Under the pieces are notes generated by a model. It made no database searches and was not told where the DNA came from. It saw only the letters and a list, made by a program, of their open reading frames with translations. A program made the position numbers and the translations under genes. Of a DNA stretch of 64,000 nt, positions 63,301-64,000 are shown piece by piece (the stretch's first letter is position 1; the number at the start of each line of letters is the position of its first letter). Source of the DNA: Flavobacterium sp. ov086 (lineage in GTDB: Bacteria > Bacteroidota > Bacteroidia > Flavobacteriales > Flavobacteriaceae); contig NZ_FZNL01000026.1 in assembly GCF_900187965.1 (NCBI RefSeq), forward strand, positions 17,933-81,932, in the 5' to 3' direction.

Positions 63301-64000
63301 ATTGGAATGGTGAAGTACCACCTGCCGGAGGGTTGATTACAACTTTTCCTTGAACATTTGTATTAGTTGTACTACATGCAAATGGTGTAACTGTTGAAGA
63401 AATCACTAAAGGATTTGGCTCTGTAATCTTTACCGGAATACTTCCAATACATCCCTTACTGTCTTTTACATAGAAAGTATAATCTCCTAAGCCTAATCCT
63501 GTAAAGGTAGCGCTTGGTCCAAAGCCTGATGTTGCAGCTTTACTATAAGTAAATCCGCCTGATCCGCCTGTACCTTTTATAGTAACTGATCCATCCAGTT
63601 TTCCGTTACAGCTCACATTACTTTGTGTAACAATTGAAGCTGTTGGATTTGAAATAGAAAGTATCGTTTCAGTTACTATAACCGTACATAAATTAGCATC
63701 GGTTACTTTTATTTTAAATGTTCCTGCAACTGCTGTTGAATAAACATTTGATGCCATTGCTGAATAACTAGTTCCTCCGTTTGTTGAAACTTCATATTTA
63801 TATGGCGCTAATCCTCCTGAAGGAGTAACCGTAATTGTCGCATTAGGCGTTAGTGAACAATCCAGTTCTTTTATAACTGTACCAGCTGTTAATTGATCAT
63901 AAACCGTAACTGCTGGTGCAGAAGCCGGACATAAATTACCGTCTTTTACCCAAACAGTATAAGTTCCAGGACCTACATTGAAAACATTGTTTGTAGAGAA
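51341..64000 (-). CDS. Giant SprB-like T9SS-secreted surface adhesin (5' end outside window)
   Basis: At least 4,219 residues: the frame stays open from the stop at 51341 to the right edge, so the signal peptide and N terminus are outside. The protein consists of dozens of SprB-type repeats (about 70-90 residues, each with a C-x-G-x-x-x-G-type start such as TCFGDSNGTITV and an end like VTDANGC), rich in Thr, Val, Gly and Asn. The last 90 residues (CLPNYFTPDGTYYTGWGPGC to EFVGHFTLYR) form a type B T9SS sorting domain. SprB-like adhesins move along gliding cells or bind polysaccharides. The PorP/SprF gene lies directly downstream. Confidence 0.93.
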   Translation of the reverse strand, partial: FSTNNVFNVGPGTYTVWVKDGNLCPASAPAVTVYDQLTAGTVIKELDCSLTPNATITVTPSGGLAPYKYEVSTNGGTSYSAMASNVYSTAVAGTFKIKVTDANLCTVIVTETILSISNPTASIVTQSNVSCNGKLDGSVTIKGTGGSGGFTYSKAATSGFGPSATFTGLGLGDYTFYVKDSKGCIGSIPVKITEPNPLVISSTVTPFACSTTNTNVQGKVVINPPAGGTSPFQYSFNGGGYSGNNTLLVDDNGTTDVTVNYSVKDANGCITTGSVTLFKLNPPVIDKITPSAITCLAGATTSTVTVDLVAGTGVVALKYETIAPSQAIIAQQSSNSFTGLAAGSYTFKVTDANGCFDTKVITINTAVKIAVSGNKNNDVKCKGGSTGNGTFTISNVATPGDYTFVLTAGTLGTGSLTKSATDANVLVLKDVAVGTYTVEVTSISTGCKNTATITIGEPLNPLTANLVQVNGNCKVGTSAVTINAAGGTLAYKYAFVLDGAAMGTLTTSNTANLDPALGSDWDGYVVDANGCQVKFDIKIVNDAVPTVTATATNQCLGVGTYTITASALGKGPFTYSINGTSFDTPNTFTVTTAGTYNIWAKDANGCIAKTTTPVTVYDKLTITPIIDKDITCTVGLEAAKVTLTIGGGSGSYSYSYTATPSTAVGTFAGNVFTTNDAADYIFTVKDDVTNCTATIAVPVSITTPTLPHFTAPIPAVLGCNGDASGSLTINIDPTQGVAPFVIKVKNKTTGQDYGTQTSGLPAAIYVVTVTDAKGCFYAEDIEIKQPDPIVIDYDTEDLQCIGGGVSQGKIIINSVTGGTPLYDYYVTGINGYNKQILDTNGSYTFEVVDFGLYQIRVVDANGCSVMISDVTIAAPPNYLDIDINLTASCGTTGGTANVKIGSAFPSAGPFHFNIFNGGTPAQVFVADGVDGWQKETSPGSKSTIFTNLTPGVTYTFIVYDEITKCYYYQTAKGPVPTSSLITIEDDVAHNITCTGLNNGNVDFVIKNNYSSPITVSYLVYEAITNKGVVTPLTPYVPAVPAVPEDLTAVPPVVGSPYIPATAQAVTATIAANGSLTVTNFGPLPVGNYYILVKEEAGPNAGCAVVSKSFEIKSSPVLLKLTASATSIADCNNLGTISAQAKDGTAPYTYQVVASGASPVDADWKTPNTFTRPGSVAGIVYDVYTKDAFGCIQHVPVTVYKYEAPKINLPAPICYDGNQFTISITGFVDPAIVGGATYSVDGSAFQVSPNFKFNGAKVYKLYIKDGKGCTDTVDYEVKPQLKLDVDLTKDIDCSGTPDAKITLTASGGFGPTYKFEYSTNNGGSWTTMPGNVLDTSVTGNYIFKATDNGNTTACSVEKGFTLDPIPTIAFTVDPKDVTCFGDSNGTITVNVTSGTGPYEYQLEQGATILVPFQGSSQFKNLLAGNNYVVRVKDAKQCTDNHTATVGTPALALSASSSITAPLNCTTGNAATKAIVTVKGIDGTSPYQYSYDGGLTYTTNDKYETYAGIKFDVYVMDANGCKFLLKDGIDVPKLNAPTDMDISGTLVFCQPVGRQTSTVTIDKVYNGVGTPQYEILSPIVKVKQPSNVFAGLAPSNDPYVFQVTDANGCTYQESYIVKPAVNITVSGTVVSDVTCNPGSNGEVLFTVGNFKGTYSYVLNAGAPVTGQTSKTISITGLTAASTQSIVVTDEVTGCIAPASVNVIQNPALSLSLLANVPANCDNKAKVQVKAAGGVAPYEYSFVAATATGPGTYTTSDTAFLDATVPNWKVYVKDANGCEITAPFAVTITKDAAPVIAMPASICYVGSNVIIDLNALSTVAVGPAKYTLNGVEIPGTTYTVTGAGTYIFGIIDGNGCKSNQVSFVVKPQVFLQADLNQDLTCAVDATIKLTPRGGTGTYNLYEVDINGTGYNAFTTLPYVATVDGTYTFRVTDSQGCPAVSNAVIVTPKTVPKGIAVATKVSCFGDSNGSIVVTASNGIEPYKYRIVGGIFQDSNIFKGLAAGPYNIEVKDAKECISVLIPVTVGAPAALSASSLITTKLECSTGNAPTKAEVTITGIGGTTPYQFSYDGGLTYSTDNTYETYAGIKFDVYVMDNNGCKFLLKDGVDVPKLNAPTDMDITGTLVFCQPAGRQTSTVTISNVKNGVGTPQFEILSPIVKVKQTSNVFAGLAPNNAPYVFQVTDANGCTYQESYIVKPAVVITVSAGSTTDASCNGGANGSAKFNVDNFTGTYSAALIAGTGTVTIVGKVVTVTGLVAGTYTLEVTDDVTGCKNTATIKIGEPAVLDVKLISQTAANCYSGAIVKVQGIGGTPVYKYAFVVSGATPGPLDYTTDDTTVLDFAKGPNWDVYVQDGNLICSNKLAITITKDDAPTIDVITDKYCYTGGPVPIKINGKTDPDIVDPPMYSIGNGYYLSPNFTLNAPGTYDFYIKDGNGCIAHAKYTLKQELLLQATLVQDLNCTTNDATITLLATQGTGTYPTFQVSKDGAPYTTVTSPYKPTAAGTYTFKVNDGQCDAVSVPVIITPITTSKFTTTQVNVRCKGDSNGSITVTASNGVAPYEYSIDGAAFGSLNVFSGLKAGTYSIVVRDAKKCPSLPVDVTITEPETLKVSNAVTPFTCSTTNTAQDAFITLTATDGTTPYSYSFDNGQTFGTSPVHIMNAAGTINYVVVDFNGCRVSGSAIVVPYTPPTKFVIAATPIYCKTAGGFTTISVDPVTIVGGVAPYKYAIISPAASVTAPSTVNTFAGLLPNTYVIEVTDANGCSTTNSIIVKKASEISVDAQLLNDVLCNGGSTGSIAFTVSNYITANNYDFGLNPNNGTFTQTGDVITYTGLTAGKYTFTVTDRTSGCTDSVVDFEIKQPSAALAFTTVATNISCNNKNATITVTVTGGTPSYGYAAVVAGKPAPTTFSADNKIVVDTNNGADMVWDVYVKDLNGCSPVAQQQTILVDPLPSAITASVTSQCASPAGTYEFIVSATGVAPLQYSIGGDFQTDPKFVVTVAGSYDITVKDANGCTTTVNAAVVIEDALDLQVETKALPSCDFQDGIVIAKATGGSGSYKYTSGAYIPVVVGTTATFNNMPAGTHTILVRDLVYGCTDTVIVELKKATEITGLSLTGNDVSCNGGSDGLIIVNLDPTKDGVNDNPVYTYTLTGTTISGTPVSKGPQESNVFDNLQAGDYTVLVTSGRGCHAQVDKRIKEPKAIVVDAPIVTSFNCTTGTNAVNFATITVNSVNGGSGKYVRYEFSKNGTVVQNTDSNVYTEYNLAGGSYTVRVFDDKGCEGSWTTPIIIDSFITMDKVNVAIVKPITCLANETIQVSVTTTGGTPALLSYTLTGVNGTVFSETNSTGLFKDLAIGNYKITVFNATTGCTITDFHYVFDPNTFAINVEPLKGKLCYGDADGSVNLTFVDNQLVPTNDAGPFSYVITGPVPSNGTTTSAGPILVSGLKAGVYTVTATLTDINGPSCTVTNTFTIDQAAAPLAVTKTQSEITCLAGNKDGIITASATGGWPGDYLYELRLGTTIVKGYSTSPVFENLTAGDYTVYVKDGLGCEAFVDAKLTNPKPIDIQISATPMLTCFDNEDGVVTVDVITGGSGNYTYTLNGVLADGTVVVVESQGTKQFIGLKAGTYTVTAKDTWGCENISNKVVIDQPTKVKAELTIARNETCQLVPILKITATGGKAPYYYSADGTNYSASFNSTIDITLPKTTVSKDYQYFVKDQNGCVSTVSNIVNVPVVPKLDFTTLVDVDIKCKGSAEGTITAVATGGLGNYVYTLQDAAGVDITPAPTQLTPGVFTGLAVGNYRVKLESSDCSVTSAPIEISQPNVELSAEAIPTNVTCNGFNNGKITVNAAGGTGVYKYAIEPEFRQFFDKNVFENLKPGFYDVLVQDENECYIFIKDVEVKEPAPLTGALVDGTLFPETCAGEKDGSFSVILSGGTLDYSVSLDSETGPFTQGTPGQTTFDFDNLSGGPHIVYFVDASGCNNQVDIAMDYAVTLNPTNEVSYDCVNNAASNMVTVDPGYDGDHSEIDYSLDGGPWQMNNIYTGLTPGDHTIKVRHTNGCTADTSFNIKVVNPLLLTLSEEKGVWNVITATATGGSGDYEYSIDGINFSSENKFTIYRTDTYTITVRDKNGCTHAESIPVKYVDVCLPNYFTPDGTYYTGWGPGCTNIYTNLIFSIFDRYGREIAKYHYGQKWDGRYNGEELPSGDYWYVLKLNDEKDAREFVGHFTLYR
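51344..51610 (-). other. Type B T9SS C-terminal sorting domain of the adhesin
   Basis: The C-terminal part of the adhesin: YFTPDGTYYTGWGPGC, IFSIFDRYGREIAKYHYGQKWDGRYNGEELPSGDYWYVLKL, GHFTLYR. This matches the gliding_CTERM (TIGR04131) pattern known from SprB and RemB-like proteins, which use SprF rather than the type A route. Confidence 0.9.
57421..57890 (-). repeat. Near-identical segment of the adhesin, copy A
   Basis: This 470-base part (encoding the region from FDVYVMDNNGCKFLLKDGVD to SYIVKPAVVITV) is almost the same as 59146-59615, offset by 1725 bases. It is far more alike than the rest of the long units. Confidence 0.85.
59146..59615 (-). repeat. Near-identical segment of the adhesin, copy B
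   Basis: Copy of 57421-57890. Most differences are scattered single bases, often silent (for example in the CQPxGRQTSTVTI and VKVKQxSNVFAGLAP stretches), indicating recent duplication or gene conversion. Confidence 0.85.

Noticed and set aside
1..64000. tRNA, rRNA, tmRNA and RNase P RNA genes
   Set aside because: I looked in the larger gaps, including next to rnpA, and saw no cloverleaf or conserved rRNA text; a proper covariance scan would be needed to exclude one fully.

Overview
The window is a chromosomal segment of a Bacteroidota bacterium, most likely a Flavobacterium or close relative. Three things support this: low G+C; promoter-like TAnnTTTG -7 boxes without Shine-Dalgarno sites; and gene families typical of the group (type IX secretion cargo with a PorP/SprF partner, DUF4837, DUF4421, two M13 peptidases, acyl-ACP desaturase). 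I name no species because nothing in the sequence fixes one.

Layout. 1-4.3 kb is metal handling: a FAD oxidoreductase cut by the left edge, a MerC-like protein, a Fur-family regulator, an Nramp transporter fused to a universal-stress domain, and its MntR/DtxR-like regulator. 4.5-8.1 kb carries a hypothetical protein, an enoyl-CoA hydratase, an NtrY-like kinase and a HemJ-like membrane protein. 8.1-20.7 kb holds most of the heme pathway: hemH and a HemJ candidate on the minus strand, an AraC regulator, then hemA, hemC, hemD, hemE, hemF and hemB on the plus strand, with a class I aldolase and a c-type cytochrome. A REP-associated transposase with its own palindromes sits between hemE and hemF. 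20.8-37.1 kb is mixed housekeeping: two tandem M13 peptidases, a SCO copper protein, feoAB with a small Cys-rich partner, lipid enzymes, rnpA, an S41 protease and an OmpA protein.

37.4-44.7 kb is the most interesting region: a compact, AT-rich putative RiPP (modified peptide) cluster. Two tiny genes too short for ordinary ORF calling encode peptides with near-identical leaders ending in Gly-Gly and cores sharing an x-A-N-x-C-H motif. A hairpin with a T tract separates them from five co-oriented genes: CPBP membrane protease, a protein resembling the HExxH-type peptide-modifying family (with HQTGH instead of HExxH), a secreted TPR protein, a C39-peptidase ABC exporter and an HlyD-type adaptor. 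A divergent Xre-family regulator stands at the head. No lanthionine, radical-SAM or YcaO enzyme is present.

44.7-51.3 kb carries an ElaA-like acetyltransferase, two lipoproteins, a LysM transglycosylase, pgk and a PorP/SprF protein. 51.3-64 kb is one open frame reading off the right edge: a giant SprB-like surface adhesin (over 4,200 residues visible) with a type B T9SS sorting domain and a higher-order repeat of about 1.73 kb. Intergenic gaps repeatedly carry long inverted repeats of several families; these often create false upstream start codons, so I have shortened several genes accordingly. I found no tRNA, rRNA or CRISPR array.
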